Source: Massilia oculi
Lineage (GTDB): Bacteria > Pseudomonadota > Gammaproteobacteria > Burkholderiales > Burkholderiaceae_D
NCBI RefSeq assembly: GCF_003143515.1
Contig: NZ_CP029343.1
Location: 3,348,001-3,412,000, forward strand
Reading direction: 5' to 3'
DNA length: 64,000 nucleotides
Shown: piece by piece, positions 1 through 7,839 of the stretch
Position numbering within the stretch: the first letter of the stretch is position 1
Layout of the letters: the number at the start of each line of letters is the position of its first letter
The notes under the pieces: model-generated
Told to the model about the DNA's origin: nothing
The model's database searches: none
The model's input: only the letters and a program-made list of their open reading frames with translations
Program-made: the position numbers and the translations under genes

Positions 1-131
1 CCCGCCTGAACACGATCCACAACCTGCATTACTACCTGAAGTTGATGCAGGAAATGCGCGACGCCATCGATGCCGACCGTTTCAACGAGTTCCGCATCGC
101 GTTCAATGCGGGCCGCGCACGCGGCGTGTAA
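1..131 (+). CDS. tgt: Queuine tRNA-ribosyltransferase, C-terminal end (partial)
   Basis: The last 42 codons of a gene that begins before the window are read from base 3 to the TAA at 129-131. The peptide ([17 protein letters not shown], then [16 protein letters not shown]) matches the conserved C-terminal tail of bacterial Tgt, which exchanges guanine-34 for the queuosine precursor in GUN-anticodon tRNAs. The order tgt-yajC-secD-secF is the usual proteobacterial arrangement and supports the call. Only the tail is visible, so catalytic residues cannot be checked. Confidence 0.85.
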   Translation, partial: RLNTIHNLHYYLKLMQEMRDAIDADRFNEFRIAFNAGRARGV

Positions 132-240
132 GCACTCGCTCACTTGCTCAGCCCGGCGCTGTCGTATTGACGGTGGCGCCGGAATTTAATTTCTAGCAAG
201 CTCTTGCAATACCGAAAAGCAAGATTACCTATCTCCAGAT

Positions 241-271
241 TTGGTGTCCGGCGACTGGCCGATGCTAGAAT
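241..271 (+). promoter_or_regulatory. Candidate promoter of yajC-secDF
   Basis: TGCTAGAAT at 263-271 is an extended -10 element (TG, one base, TAGAAT). A TTGGTG at 241-246 is a possible but badly spaced -35 (19 bp). Transcription would start near 278 and leave a ~30-nt leader before the yajC GTG. Confidence 0.5.
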
Positions 272-309
272 ACACCGCTTATTTTTTTAACTTCACCATC
301 GGAGTTCTT

Positions 310-639
310 GTGTTCATTTCCAACGCTTACGCGCAAACCGCCGCCGCTGACCCAGGCATCATGGGCAGCCTGACGACCTTCCTGCCGCTGATCCTGATGT
401 TCGTGGTCATGTATTTCCTGATGATCCGTCCTCAGCAGAAACGTCAGCGCGAGTTGAAAGCGATGATGGATGCACTGACCAAGGGCGATGAAGTCGTGAC
501 CGCCGGCGGCATCGTCGGCCGCGTCTCGAAAGTGACCGACGCCTACGTCACCCTGGAAATCGCTACCGGCACCGACATCACCGTGCAGAAGAACGCAGTG
601 ACCACCCTGCTGCCGAAGGGCACCCTGAAAGCCCTGTAA
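310..639 (+). CDS. yajC: Preprotein translocase subunit YajC
   Basis: A 109-residue protein with one membrane segment (about residues 20-39) followed by RPQQKRQRELKAMM and a small cytoplasmic domain containing GDEVVTAGGIVG, the hallmark of YajC. It belongs to the SecDF-YajC complex that assists SecYEG during protein export. The GTG at 310 was chosen because GGAG lies 6 nt upstream and gives the normal family length; a longer reading from ATG 262 would start inside the promoter. secD follows 56 nt downstream, consistent with one operon. Confidence 0.93.
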   Translation: MFISNAYAQTAAADPGIMGSLTTFLPLILMFVVMYFLMIRPQQKRQRELKAMMDALTKGDEVVTAGGIVGRVSKVTDAYVTLEIATGTDITVQKNAVTTLLPKGTLKAL

Positions 640-695
640 GAGCAAGCTCCGTGCGGCCCGCGGGCCGCACTGCCCAACCTGAACGCCGGAACACT

Positions 696-2570
696 ATGAA
701 TCGCTATCCCGTCTGGAAATACCTAATGATCGTCATCGCGCTGCTGCTCGGCGCGTTGTACACGGCGCCTAACTACTTCGGCGAAACGCCGGCGTTGCAG
801 GTGACATCGGGCCGCTCGACCCTGAACATCACCAGCGCCTCCACCACCCTGGTCGAGGATGCGCTCAAGCGTACCGGCATCGCCCATACCGGCATCTCCC
901 TCGAAGGCAGCGGCCATACGACGTCGGTGCGTGTGCGCTTCGCCGGCACCGAAGAACAATTCAAGGCCAAGCTGGCCCTGGAGCGCGAACTGAACCGCGA
1001 CCCGGCCAACCCCGACTACATCGTCACCGTCAACCTGGTCACCAATACCCCGGCCTGGATGGAAAAGATCGGCGCGGGTCCGATGAGCCTCGGCCTCGAC
1101 TTGCGCGGCGGTGTGCACTTCCTGCTGCAGGTCGATACCAAGGCCGTGGTCGACAACAAGGTCAAGGCGCTGCAAGCCAGCGTGCGCAGCAACCTGCGCG
1201 ACGAAAACGTGCGTCACGCCGGCATCGAGCGCGTGGGCGACACCATCGAAGTGCGCTTCCGCGATGCCGCGACCCGTTCCGCCGCACGCAACGTGCTGAC
1301 CTCGCGCTCGAACGAGCTGAACTTCGCCGAGGCCGCCGACGGCGCCGACCAGAAGCTGGTCGTCAGCCTCAAGCCCGATGCGATCAAGCGCAGCGTCGAA
1401 GACGGCGTCAAGCAGAACATCGTGACCCTGTCCAAGCGTATCAATGAGCTGGGCACCACCGAACCGATCATCCAGCAGCAGGGCGCCGACCGCATCGTGG
1501 TGCAATTGCCTGGTGTGCAAGACGTGGCGCGCGCCAAGGACATCATCGGCCGCACCGCGACCCTCGAGCTGCGCATGGTCGACCAGAGCGTGACCCCGGG
1601 CACCGAGCTGTCGGCCGCCATCCCGCTCAATTCCGAACTGTTCACCGAAGGCCGCGGCGCCCCGGTCGTGCTGTCGCGCGACATCATCCTGACCGGCGAA
1701 TACATCTCGAGCGCCACCGCCAGCTTCGACCAGAACCAGCAGCCGGCCGTCTCGATCGACCTGAACGGCGACGGCGGCCGCCGCATCCGCCAGGCCACCC
1801 GCGACAACGTCGGCAAGCGCATGGCGATCCTGCTGAAAGAGAAGGGCGTCTACAACGTCCTGTCGGCCCCGACCATCCAGAGCGAGCTGGGTTCGACCTT
1901 CCAGATCACCAATATGGGCACCTCGCAGGACGCCAACGAGCTGGCCCTGCTGCTGCGCTCGGGCGCGCTGTCGGCGCCGATGGAATTCGTCGAGGAACGC
2001 GTGATCGGCCCGCAGCTGGGCGCCGAGAACATCGAACGCGGCCTGCACTCGACCATCTGGGGCTTCGTGGCGATCGCGGTCTTCATGATCATCTACTACC
2101 ACCTGTTCGGCGTGTTCTCGGCGCTGGCGCTGGCGGCCAACGTGCTGTTCCTGCTGGCCCTGCTGTCGATCCTGGGTATCACGCTCACCCTGCCGGGCAT
2201 CGCCGCAATCGCGCTGGCGCTGGGCGTCGCGATCGACTCCAACGTGCTGGTCAACGAGCGCATCCGCGAAGAGCTGCGCGGCGGCGCGCCGCCGCAGGCG
2301 GCGATCGCGGCCGGCTCCAAGCACGCGTGGGACACCATCGTCGACTCCAACGTGACCACCCTGATCGTCGGCCTGGCGCTCCTGATCTTCGGTTCCGGTC
2401 CGGTGCGCGGCTTCGCCGTGGTGCACTGCCTGGGCATCCTGACCTCGATGTTCTCGGCGGTCGTCGTGGCCCGTGGCTTCGCCAACCTGTGGTATGGCCG
2501 CCAGAAGAAACTGACCAAGATTTCGATCGGCACGGTCTGGCAGCCGGGCATGTCGCCCACCAAGAAGTAA
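696..2570 (+). CDS. secD: Protein translocase subunit SecD
   Basis: A 624-residue inner-membrane protein of the SecDF complex, which uses the proton motive force to pull secreted chains into the periplasm. Visible features: first membrane helix at residues 7-25, LGLDLRGGVHF at 132-142, a large periplasmic P1 region, and a C-terminal bundle of five helices with GVAIDSNVLVNERIREEL, the conserved helix-4 motif of the RND-like domain. The start is ATG 696 (MNRYPVWKYL); an in-frame extension upstream lacks family similarity. secF begins 15 nt after the stop. Confidence 0.97.
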   Translation: MNRYPVWKYLMIVIALLLGALYTAPNYFGETPALQVTSGRSTLNITSASTTLVEDALKRTGIAHTGISLEGSGHTTSVRVRFAGTEEQFKAKLALERELNRDPANPDYIVTVNLVTNTPAWMEKIGAGPMSLGLDLRGGVHFLLQVDTKAVVDNKVKALQASVRSNLRDENVRHAGIERVGDTIEVRFRDAATRSAARNVLTSRSNELNFAEAADGADQKLVVSLKPDAIKRSVEDGVKQNIVTLSKRINELGTTEPIIQQQGADRIVVQLPGVQDVARAKDIIGRTATLELRMVDQSVTPGTELSAAIPLNSELFTEGRGAPVVLSRDIILTGEYISSATASFDQNQQPAVSIDLNGDGGRRIRQATRDNVGKRMAILLKEKGVYNVLSAPTIQSELGSTFQITNMGTSQDANELALLLRSGALSAPMEFVEERVIGPQLGAENIERGLHSTIWGFVAIAVFMIIYYHLFGVFSALALAANVLFLLALLSILGITLTLPGIAAIALALGVAIDSNVLVNERIREELRGGAPPQAAIAAGSKHAWDTIVDSNVTTLIVGLALLIFGSGPVRGFAVVHCLGILTSMFSAVVVARGFANLWYGRQKKLTKISIGTVWQPGMSPTKK

Positions 2571-2585
2571 GGACTCGAGACTGAC

Positions 2586-3608
2586 ATGGAATTTTTCAAG
2601 ATCAAACGGGATATCCCGTTCATGCGCCACGCCCTGATCCTCAATGCGATCTCGGTGCTGACCTTTGTCGCCGCGGTGTTCTTCCTGTTCAGCAAAGGCC
2701 TGAACTTCTCGGTGGAGTTCACCGGCGGTACCGTGATGGAGCTGCGTTATCCGCATGCGGCCAACCAGGAAAAGATCCGCGACACGCTGCGCGGCATGGG
2801 GTATTCGCACCCTGAGGTGGCCAGCTTCGGCACCGCCCAGGACATCATGCTGCGCCTGCCGATCCTGGAAGGCACGGAAGCGGCCGGCACCTCGGCGCGC
2901 GTCTTCAACGCCATCTGCGCCGCCGATGGCGGCGCGCCGAAGCAGAGCCAGGTCACGACCGAGAAGGGTGAAGTCGTCAACCACACCAGCTGCGCCAGCG
3001 CTTCCGGTGAAGAACTGATCAGCCTGCAGCGGGTCGAGTTCGTCGGTCCATCGGTCGGCGAGGAACTCGCACAGAACGGCCTGAACGCATTGATCATGGT
3101 GATCGTCGGCATCATGATCTACCTGGCGATCCGCTTCGAATGGAAATTCGCCGTCGCCGCCGTGGTCGCCAACCTGCACGACGTGGTCATCATCCTGGGC
3201 TTCTTCGCCTTCTTCCAGTGGGAATTCTCGCTGACGGTGCTGGCGGCCACGCTGGCGGTGCTGGGCTACTCGGTCAACGAATCGGTCGTCATCTTCGACC
3301 GGATCCGCGAGATGTTCCGCAAGCAGCGCCGCATGTCGACGCCGGAAGTCATCGACCACGCGATCACCAGCACCATCTCGCGCACCATCATCACCCACGG
3401 CTCGACCCTGATGATGGTGCTGTCGATGCTGTTCTTCGGCGGCTATGCGCTGCACTACTTCGCGATCGCGCTGGCCATCGGCATCTGCTTCGGCATCTAT
3501 TCGTCGGTGTTCGTGGCGGCAGCCGTGGCCATGTGGATGGGCGTCAAGCGCGAAGACCTGATCAAGCCGATCAAGGAGAAGGACGAGACCGACGGCGCGG
3601 TGGTATAG
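2586..3608 (+). CDS. secF: Protein translocase subunit SecF
   Basis: A 340-residue partner of SecD. Six membrane helices are recognisable; the first is at about 15-36, followed by NFSVEFTGGTVMELRY, and the conserved VLGYSVNESVVIFDRIRE motif of helix 4 is present. The periplasmic loop carries an insertion of about 40 residues with two cysteines (AICAAD and TSCASA) that could form a disulphide; this is an inference. It is the last gene of the yajC-secD-secF operon and is followed by a clear hairpin terminator. Confidence 0.97.
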   Translation: MEFFKIKRDIPFMRHALILNAISVLTFVAAVFFLFSKGLNFSVEFTGGTVMELRYPHAANQEKIRDTLRGMGYSHPEVASFGTAQDIMLRLPILEGTEAAGTSARVFNAICAADGGAPKQSQVTTEKGEVVNHTSCASASGEELISLQRVEFVGPSVGEELAQNGLNALIMVIVGIMIYLAIRFEWKFAVAAVVANLHDVVIILGFFAFFQWEFSLTVLAATLAVLGYSVNESVVIFDRIREMFRKQRRMSTPEVIDHAITSTISRTIITHGSTLMMVLSMLFFGGYALHYFAIALAIGICFGIYSSVFVAAAVAMWMGVKREDLIKPIKEKDETDGAVV

Positions 3609-3628
3609 GCTACCCGCCCCGCATGAAG

Positions 3629-3664
3629 AATGCCGCCCCGGCCTTGCCGCGGCGGCATTTTGTT
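3629..3664 (+). terminator. Rho-independent terminator after secF
   Basis: AATGCCGCC (3629-3637) pairs perfectly with GGCGGCATT (3651-3659), and the T-rich stretch TTTTGTTT follows. It closes the yajC-secDF operon before the small-RNA region. Confidence 0.85.
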
Positions 3665-3711
3665 TGATGTGACGCTGCTGCGACGAATTTCACGGTGCTG
3701 TGTGTGGCAGC

Positions 3712-3743
3712 GCACTGAGTGCCCAGGTTGGCCCACCTATAGT
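3712..3743 (+). promoter_or_regulatory. Promoter of small RNA copy A
   Basis: TATAGT at 3738-3743 is the -10 box. Fifteen bases upstream lies GCACTGAGTGC (3712-3722), a perfect 11-bp palindrome in the place of the -35 box; its right half GAGTGC is repeated at exactly the same distance before copies B and C. There is no TTGACA-like -35, so an activator or alternative holoenzyme contact is possible. The predicted start is G3750, where sequence conservation between the copies begins. Confidence 0.65.
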
Positions 3744-3749
3744 GGAACT

Positions 3750-3814
3750 GTCTCTTTCAGGACATCCCTAGTTTTGGACTTCACCCGCTTCCGCAACGAA
3801 GCGGGTTTTTTTTT
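3750..3814 (+). ncRNA. Small RNA, repeated family, copy A
   Basis: The predicted transcript is about 64 nt. It has a 32-nt 5' core (3750-3781; begins GTCTCTTTCAGG, ends GTTTTGGACTT) identical in all three copies, then a rho-independent terminator: CCCGCTTC (3784-3791) pairs with GAAGCGGG (3798-3805), followed by nine T. The terminator stems differ in sequence between copies but keep pairing, which is covariation expected of RNA. The core has no stable fold and is probably the single-stranded seed. No ORF is present. It may belong to the multicopy betaproteobacterial small RNAs catalogued in Rfam (for example the Betaproteobacteria toxic small RNA family); this was not checked. Confidence 0.8.
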
Positions 3815-3932
3815 AAGAAAGCCGCCCATCGGGGGAGATGCTGTTGAAGAACGCGTCGCTGGGGTCAAAGCCAGCGCTGAGCGCTGGCTCCCATTCGAGC
3901 GTGTAAAAAAGACATGCTTAATGTGAAATGAC
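3815..3932 (+). other. Spacer between sRNA copies A and B, with a palindrome
   Basis: About 120 bases with no convincing gene. It holds AGCCAGCGC (3869-3877), a 3-nt loop and GCGCTGGCT (3881-3889), a perfect 9-bp inverted repeat with no T-run after it. This hairpin is not seen before copies A or C. Confidence 0.5.
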
Positions 3933-3964
3933 GCACCGAGTGCGGGATGCCGCAGGCTTAAGAT
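3933..3964 (+). promoter_or_regulatory. Promoter of small RNA copy B
   Basis: TAAGAT at 3959-3964 is the -10 box. GCACCGAGTGC (3933-3943) ends 15 bases upstream of it, matching the box before copies A and C in sequence and spacing. The predicted start is G3971. Confidence 0.65.
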
Positions 3965-3970
3965 GGACTC

Positions 3971-4034
3971 GTCTCTTTCAGGACATCCCTAGTTTTGGAC
4001 TTTACCCGCACCGGCAACGGCGCGGGTTTTTTTT
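3971..4034 (+). ncRNA. Small RNA, repeated family, copy B
   Basis: The 32-nt core at 3971-4002 is identical to copies A and C; the base immediately before it differs (C instead of T), so conservation starts exactly at the predicted +1. The terminator stem is CCCGCACCG (4005-4013) with CGGCGCGGG (4018-4026), one A.C mismatch, followed by eight T (4027-4034). The RNA converges on the GH15 gene, whose stop codon is 3 nt away at 4037. Confidence 0.8.
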
Positions 4035-4036
4035 GC

Positions 4037-5857
4037 CTACAACTGCCACGGATGCCCAAGCTTGCCTTCAATCGCCGCATCGAGATACGTCGCGGCGCTG
4101 ATCAAGGCAAGGTGGGTAAAGGCTTGTGGAAAGTTGCCGAGCAGCTCAGCCTTATTGGTGAACTCTTCCGCGTACAGGTGCACGTGGTTGCCGTAGGCGA
4201 TGAGTTTTTCCATATTATTGCGTGCATGGTCGATCCGCCCGGCCCGTGCCAGGCATTCCACATACCAGAATGAACAGGCCGCGAACGCGCCTTCCTTCCC
4301 TTCGAGCCCGTCGTCGCGATCGTAGCGCTGCACCAGCGCGTCGTGGCTGAGCTGGTCTCCGATGGCGTCCAGGGTCGCCAGCCATTGCGGATCGGTGGAG
4401 CCGATGAAGCGCACCAGCGGCATCATCAGCATGGCGCCGTCCACATTGCGTGAGCCCTTGCTGCGCACAAAATGCCCGAGCTCTTCGTTCCAGAAGGTGT
4501 CCCAGATATAACGCGACATCTCGTTGCGTGCCGCAATCCAGCGATCGAACGGCGCGCACAGCGAGCGTTTGCCCGCCAGGCGCAGTGCGCGGTCGACCGC
4601 CACCCAGCACATGAGCTGGGAATGCAGGTGTTCGCGCGCCGGTTCGCGACCTTCCCAGATGCCGGCATCCGGGCGCTTCCAGTTGTCGCAAACGAAATTG
4701 ACCACTTGGCAGACGCCCATCCAATCGGCATGAGAAATGGCCTCGCCATACTTATTACTGAGATAGATCGAATCGAGCAAGGCGCCGAAGATGTCGAGCT
4801 GTAATTGGCTGGCGGCTGCATTGCCGATGCGAACGGGTCTGGAGTTCGCATAGCCGGCCAGATGGCCGAGCTCGGTTTCTTCTCCGACCGGACTGCCGTC
4901 GAACGCATACATGATGCGCAGATGGCCGTCGCTCTGATCATGCTTGGGCAGTTCGGCGGTCCAGCGCGTAAACGCCTTCGCCTCGTCGATATATCCGAGC
5001 CGCATCAGGGCATACACGGTGAACGATGCGTCGCGGATCCAGGTGGCGCGGTAATCCCAGTTGCGCGAGCCGCCCAGCACCTCGGGCAGGCCGAAGGTCG
5101 CGGCGGCGACGATCGAGCCGTGGCGGCCCGACGTCATCAGCTTGAGCACCAGGGCCGAGCGCGTGACCGCTTCGCGCCAGCGCCCGCGATAGGTCGAGCG
5201 CTGGCTCCATGCCTGCCAGTACTGGACGACCTCCCGCAGCAGGGCGTCGCCGGCGCCGGCCTGCAGGGGCGGGTCGCCGTCTTCGTCGAGCACGAAATCG
5301 ATGACGTCGCCTTCACGCATCACGATCGAGGCCAAGGCGCCGCCATCGGCAGCCTCGAAGGCCACGGGCGCCGACAGGCGCAGGCGTGGGGCGCCGGGCG
5401 CCGAGAAGACCGCCTGATCCTGGCCGGCCGCGACCTCCGGCCGCTGGCGGGCATAGTCGAAGCGGGGCTGGCAGTCGACCCGGATGCGCGCCTCGCCGCT
5501 GGTGACGTGGACCCGGCGCAGCATGCGCGCCGGACCATGGCCGAGCTGTTCCGAGCTGGCCATGTAGTCGGTCACGTGAACGCTGGACTCTTCACCCAGC
5601 CACTGGGTAAGCAGCACATTGGTGGCGGGCAGGTAGGTCTGCACCACGCGCATGTCCCCGTCCTCCGGCGCGATGGTGAAGTGGCCGCCCTGCTCGGGGT
5701 CGAGCAGGGCGGCGAAGATGCTGGGGCTGTCGAAGTCGGGCCAGCACAGGAAGTCGACCGCGCCGTCGAGCGCGACCAGTGCGATCGTGGCCATATTGCC
5801 GATGGCGCCGTGAGCGGCGATCGGGCGTGGTGGGCGGGTTGCGTTTGGTTCAGCCAT
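4037..5857 (-). CDS. Glycoside hydrolase family 15 protein (trehalase/glucoamylase-like)
   Basis: A 606-residue protein. The N-terminal part (GAIGNMATIALVALDGAVDF, WPDFDSPSIFAALLD) resembles the beta-sandwich domain found before GH15 catalytic domains of the bacterial trehalase type. The (alpha/alpha)6 catalytic domain carries YRATWIRDASFTVYAL and DAGIWEGRE, where the general-acid Glu is expected, and KEGAFAACSFWYVECLARAG near the end. No signal peptide is seen, so it is probably cytoplasmic and may hydrolyse trehalose or an alpha-glucan; the substrate is not certain. ATG 5857 overlaps the stop of the upstream SDR gene by 8 nt, which implies translational coupling. Confidence 0.85.
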   Translation of the reverse strand: MAEPNATRPPRPIAAHGAIGNMATIALVALDGAVDFLCWPDFDSPSIFAALLDPEQGGHFTIAPEDGDMRVVQTYLPATNVLLTQWLGEESSVHVTDYMASSEQLGHGPARMLRRVHVTSGEARIRVDCQPRFDYARQRPEVAAGQDQAVFSAPGAPRLRLSAPVAFEAADGGALASIVMREGDVIDFVLDEDGDPPLQAGAGDALLREVVQYWQAWSQRSTYRGRWREAVTRSALVLKLMTSGRHGSIVAAATFGLPEVLGGSRNWDYRATWIRDASFTVYALMRLGYIDEAKAFTRWTAELPKHDQSDGHLRIMYAFDGSPVGEETELGHLAGYANSRPVRIGNAAASQLQLDIFGALLDSIYLSNKYGEAISHADWMGVCQVVNFVCDNWKRPDAGIWEGREPAREHLHSQLMCWVAVDRALRLAGKRSLCAPFDRWIAARNEMSRYIWDTFWNEELGHFVRSKGSRNVDGAMLMMPLVRFIGSTDPQWLATLDAIGDQLSHDALVQRYDRDDGLEGKEGAFAACSFWYVECLARAGRIDHARNNMEKLIAYGNHVHLYAEEFTNKAELLGNFPQAFTHLALISAATYLDAAIEGKLGHPWQL

Positions 5858-6647
5858 TGTCTTCGAATCCTGGATAGAGCGACATGCCGCCGTCGACATA
5901 GACCGTGGTGCCGGTCATGTAGTCGGCCAGGTCGGAGGCCATGAACAGCGCCAGGTTGGCCACGTCGTCGGTCTCGCCGATGCGGCCATACGGGATCAGC
6001 TCGAGCAGCTTCTTGCCCGCCCCGCCTTCGGTGGCGTCTTCGTTGATCGGGGTGCGGATCGCGCCGGGCGCGATGCCGTTGACACGGATGCGTTCCTGCG
6101 CGACTTCCTGGGCCAGCGAGCGCATGAACATGCCGATGCCGCCCTTGGACGCGGCATAGTTGACGTGGCCGGCCCAGGGAATGGTTTCATGGACCGAGCT
6201 CATGCACAGGATGACGCCGTTGGCACGCATGCGGCCGCGGTTGCCCTGCTGGCGAAAGCGCTTCACTGCCGCGCGGGCGCACAGGAATTGGCCGGTCAGG
6301 TTGACGTCGAGCACGGCTTTCCAGTCGTCCAGCGACATCTCGGCGATCCGCGCATCCTTTTGCATGCCGGCGTTCGCGACCAGGATGTCGAGGCCGCCGA
6401 AGGCCTCGTCGGTGGCCTCGAGCAGGCGCGCGACGTCGTCTTCGCTGGACACGTCGCACTGGACCGCCAGCGCCTGGCCGCCCGCTTCCTTGATCTGTCG
6501 TACGACTTCGTCGGCCTTGTCCTGGCTGCTGTTGTAGTTGACCACCACCTTGGCGCCGGCCGCGGCGAAGGCGATGCTGATGGCGCGGCCGATGCCGGAA
6601 TCGCCGCCGGTCACGAGCGCCACCTGGTCGTTCAGGCTGATATGCAT
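5850..6647 (-). CDS. SDR family oxidoreductase (glucose 1-dehydrogenase-like)
   Basis: A 265-residue classical short-chain dehydrogenase. Seen: cofactor loop TGGDSGIG at 13-20, NAG at 92-94, catalytic Ser150/151, YAASK with Tyr164 and Lys168, and C-terminal YVDGGMSLYPGF. The overall pattern is that of glucose 1-dehydrogenases and related sugar dehydrogenases; the substrate is an inference. ATG 6647 is preceded by TGGAGG. The gene overlaps the GH15 gene by 8 nt, so the pair could release glucose and oxidise it. Confidence 0.88.
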   Translation of the reverse strand: MHISLNDQVALVTGGDSGIGRAISIAFAAAGAKVVVNYNSSQDKADEVVRQIKEAGGQALAVQCDVSSEDDVARLLEATDEAFGGLDILVANAGMQKDARIAEMSLDDWKAVLDVNLTGQFLCARAAVKRFRQQGNRGRMRANGVILCMSSVHETIPWAGHVNYAASKGGIGMFMRSLAQEVAQERIRVNGIAPGAIRTPINEDATEGGAGKKLLELIPYGRIGETDDVANLALFMASDLADYMTGTTVYVDGGMSLYPGFEDNG

Positions 6648-6803
6648 GGGTTGTCCTCCAGAGCGTGAATAGGCCGGCGCGCTCTGCGCTTGCGCGCCCG
6701 GCTGGACGACCTTAGCAGAAAGCGGGGATGGGAAATGCACGGCTGGGCCGGCAATGGCAGGCAGCGGGCGATGCGACAAGAGTGGGCGCCAGTGTGCGTG
6801 AAC

Positions 6804-6835
6804 GTACGGAGTGCGCTACGCCGGAGGCATAAGAT
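6804..6835 (+). promoter_or_regulatory. Promoter of small RNA copy C
   Basis: TAAGAT at 6830-6835, with GTACGGAGTGC (6804-6814) ending 15 bases upstream. This is the third instance of the same box-spacer-minus-10 arrangement. The predicted start is G6842. Confidence 0.65.
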
Positions 6836-6841
6836 GAGGCT

Positions 6842-6905
6842 GTCTCTTTCAGGACATCCCTAGTTTTGGACTTGGCCCGCTCCTTACCGAGCGGGCGTTT
6901 TTTTT
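6842..6905 (+). ncRNA. Small RNA, repeated family, copy C
   Basis: The 32-nt core (6842-6873) is identical to copies A and B. The terminator is GCCCGCTC (6875-6882), loop CTTACC, GAGCGGGC (6889-6896) and a T-run 6898-6905; the stem sequence differs from copies A and B but pairs perfectly. It lies ~2.8 kb from copy B in the same orientation, on the far side of the GH15-SDR pair, and converges on the HDOD gene (stop at 6916). Confidence 0.8.
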
Positions 6906-6915
6906 GTCGGATCGC

Positions 6916-7749
6916 CTACAGCAGCGCCGACGTCAAGCTCTTCACTTCCTCGCTTGACTCTTCCAGCACGCCCTTGAGCGTGCCTTCGCCGAATACGAAG
7001 TCGATGGTCGCCGCCGCGGCATGGGTGGTGGCGCCGGGCGGTGCGAACAGGGGGGAGGGCAGGGGCGCCAGGTCGTTGGCCAGCAGCAGGGTGTCGCCCA
7101 GCGTTTCCGGCGGCAGCGCGCGCATGCCGTCCCACAATGCTTCGATCGCGTCCATCACCGGGGCGGGAACGCCCAGCTTGTGCAGCACGCCGCGGCCGAT
7201 CGCCGCTTCGCCATGGTCGAGCCAGGCGTCGAGGTTGTCGTCGAGAAGGCCGGGCAGGGCTTCGGCGCGCGACAGCAGGTAGAAGCCACCGACCTCGTGC
7301 ACGATGCCGGCGAACAGCGCCGTTTCGGGATCGACGAAGGATACGCGCCGCGCGATCACCTGGGCCAGCGCCGCCACGTGGGCCGAGTGGGCCCACAGCT
7401 GGTCGGCCTTGTGGCGCAGGCCCGGATCGCGGATCTCGCTGGCCAGCTGGCGCACGATGACCGAGGCCGCCAGGGCGCCAAGGGTGCGAAAGCCCACGCG
7501 CTGGACCGCCGCTCGCACATTGGTGACGTCGTTGCCGCTGCGGTTATAGGCCACCGAGTTGGCGATCGCCACCGTGCGCGCCGCCAGCAGCGGCTCGGCC
7601 TGCACCAGGCGGGCGGCGGCGTCGATGTGGCAGTCGGGTTCGCCCAGCGCCCGCTGCAGGGTCAACGAGGCGTTGACGCTGGTGGGGAAGGCGAGTTCGC
7701 CGCGGCTGGCTTCGGCGGCGATGCTGTCGAGTGCGGAGACTTGGTCCAT
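6916..7749 (-). CDS. HDOD domain-containing protein
   Basis: A 277-residue protein. It carries the HDOD fold, a non-enzymatic relative of the HD phosphohydrolases: AARLVQAEPLLAARTVAIAN, VTNVRAAVQRVGFRTLG, LWAHSAHVAALAQVIARR and ETALFAGIVHEVGGFYLL. HDOD proteins usually take part in signalling (motility, cyclic-di-GMP or stress); no partner domain is fused here, so the role is unknown. The start ATG 7749 was chosen because MDQVSALDS follows a TATAAT box by only 7 nt; the in-frame extension to 7776 would lie upstream of that promoter. Confidence 0.82.
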   Translation of the reverse strand: MDQVSALDSIAAEASRGELAFPTSVNASLTLQRALGEPDCHIDAAARLVQAEPLLAARTVAIANSVAYNRSGNDVTNVRAAVQRVGFRTLGALAASVIVRQLASEIRDPGLRHKADQLWAHSAHVAALAQVIARRVSFVDPETALFAGIVHEVGGFYLLSRAEALPGLLDDNLDAWLDHGEAAIGRGVLHKLGVPAPVMDAIEALWDGMRALPPETLGDTLLLANDLAPLPSPLFAPPGATTHAAAATIDFVFGEGTLKGVLEESSEEVKSLTSALL

Positions 7750-7755
7750 GAAAAA

Positions 7756-7761
7756 ATTATA
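7756..7761 (-). promoter_or_regulatory. TATAAT box directly before the HDOD start codon
   Basis: A perfect -10 hexamer on the minus strand whose last base lies only 6 nt before the ATG at 7749-7747 (spacer TTTTTC). The transcript would start at or next to the A of ATG, and no Shine-Dalgarno sequence precedes the codon, so the mRNA may be leaderless. No good -35 is visible. Confidence 0.5.
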
Positions 7762-7839
7762 CCCCCAACACAACACCTTGCTTGCAAAAATATTGCTCTA
7801 TGGTATCGATCTCAGCGGGACCGTCGTATCCAGGCGTCT

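Noticed and set aside
723..3455. Minus-strand open frame of 910 codons opposite secD-secF
   Set aside because: Low-complexity HDRGQ-rich translation, typical of the complement of high-GC coding DNA; no start signal or family.
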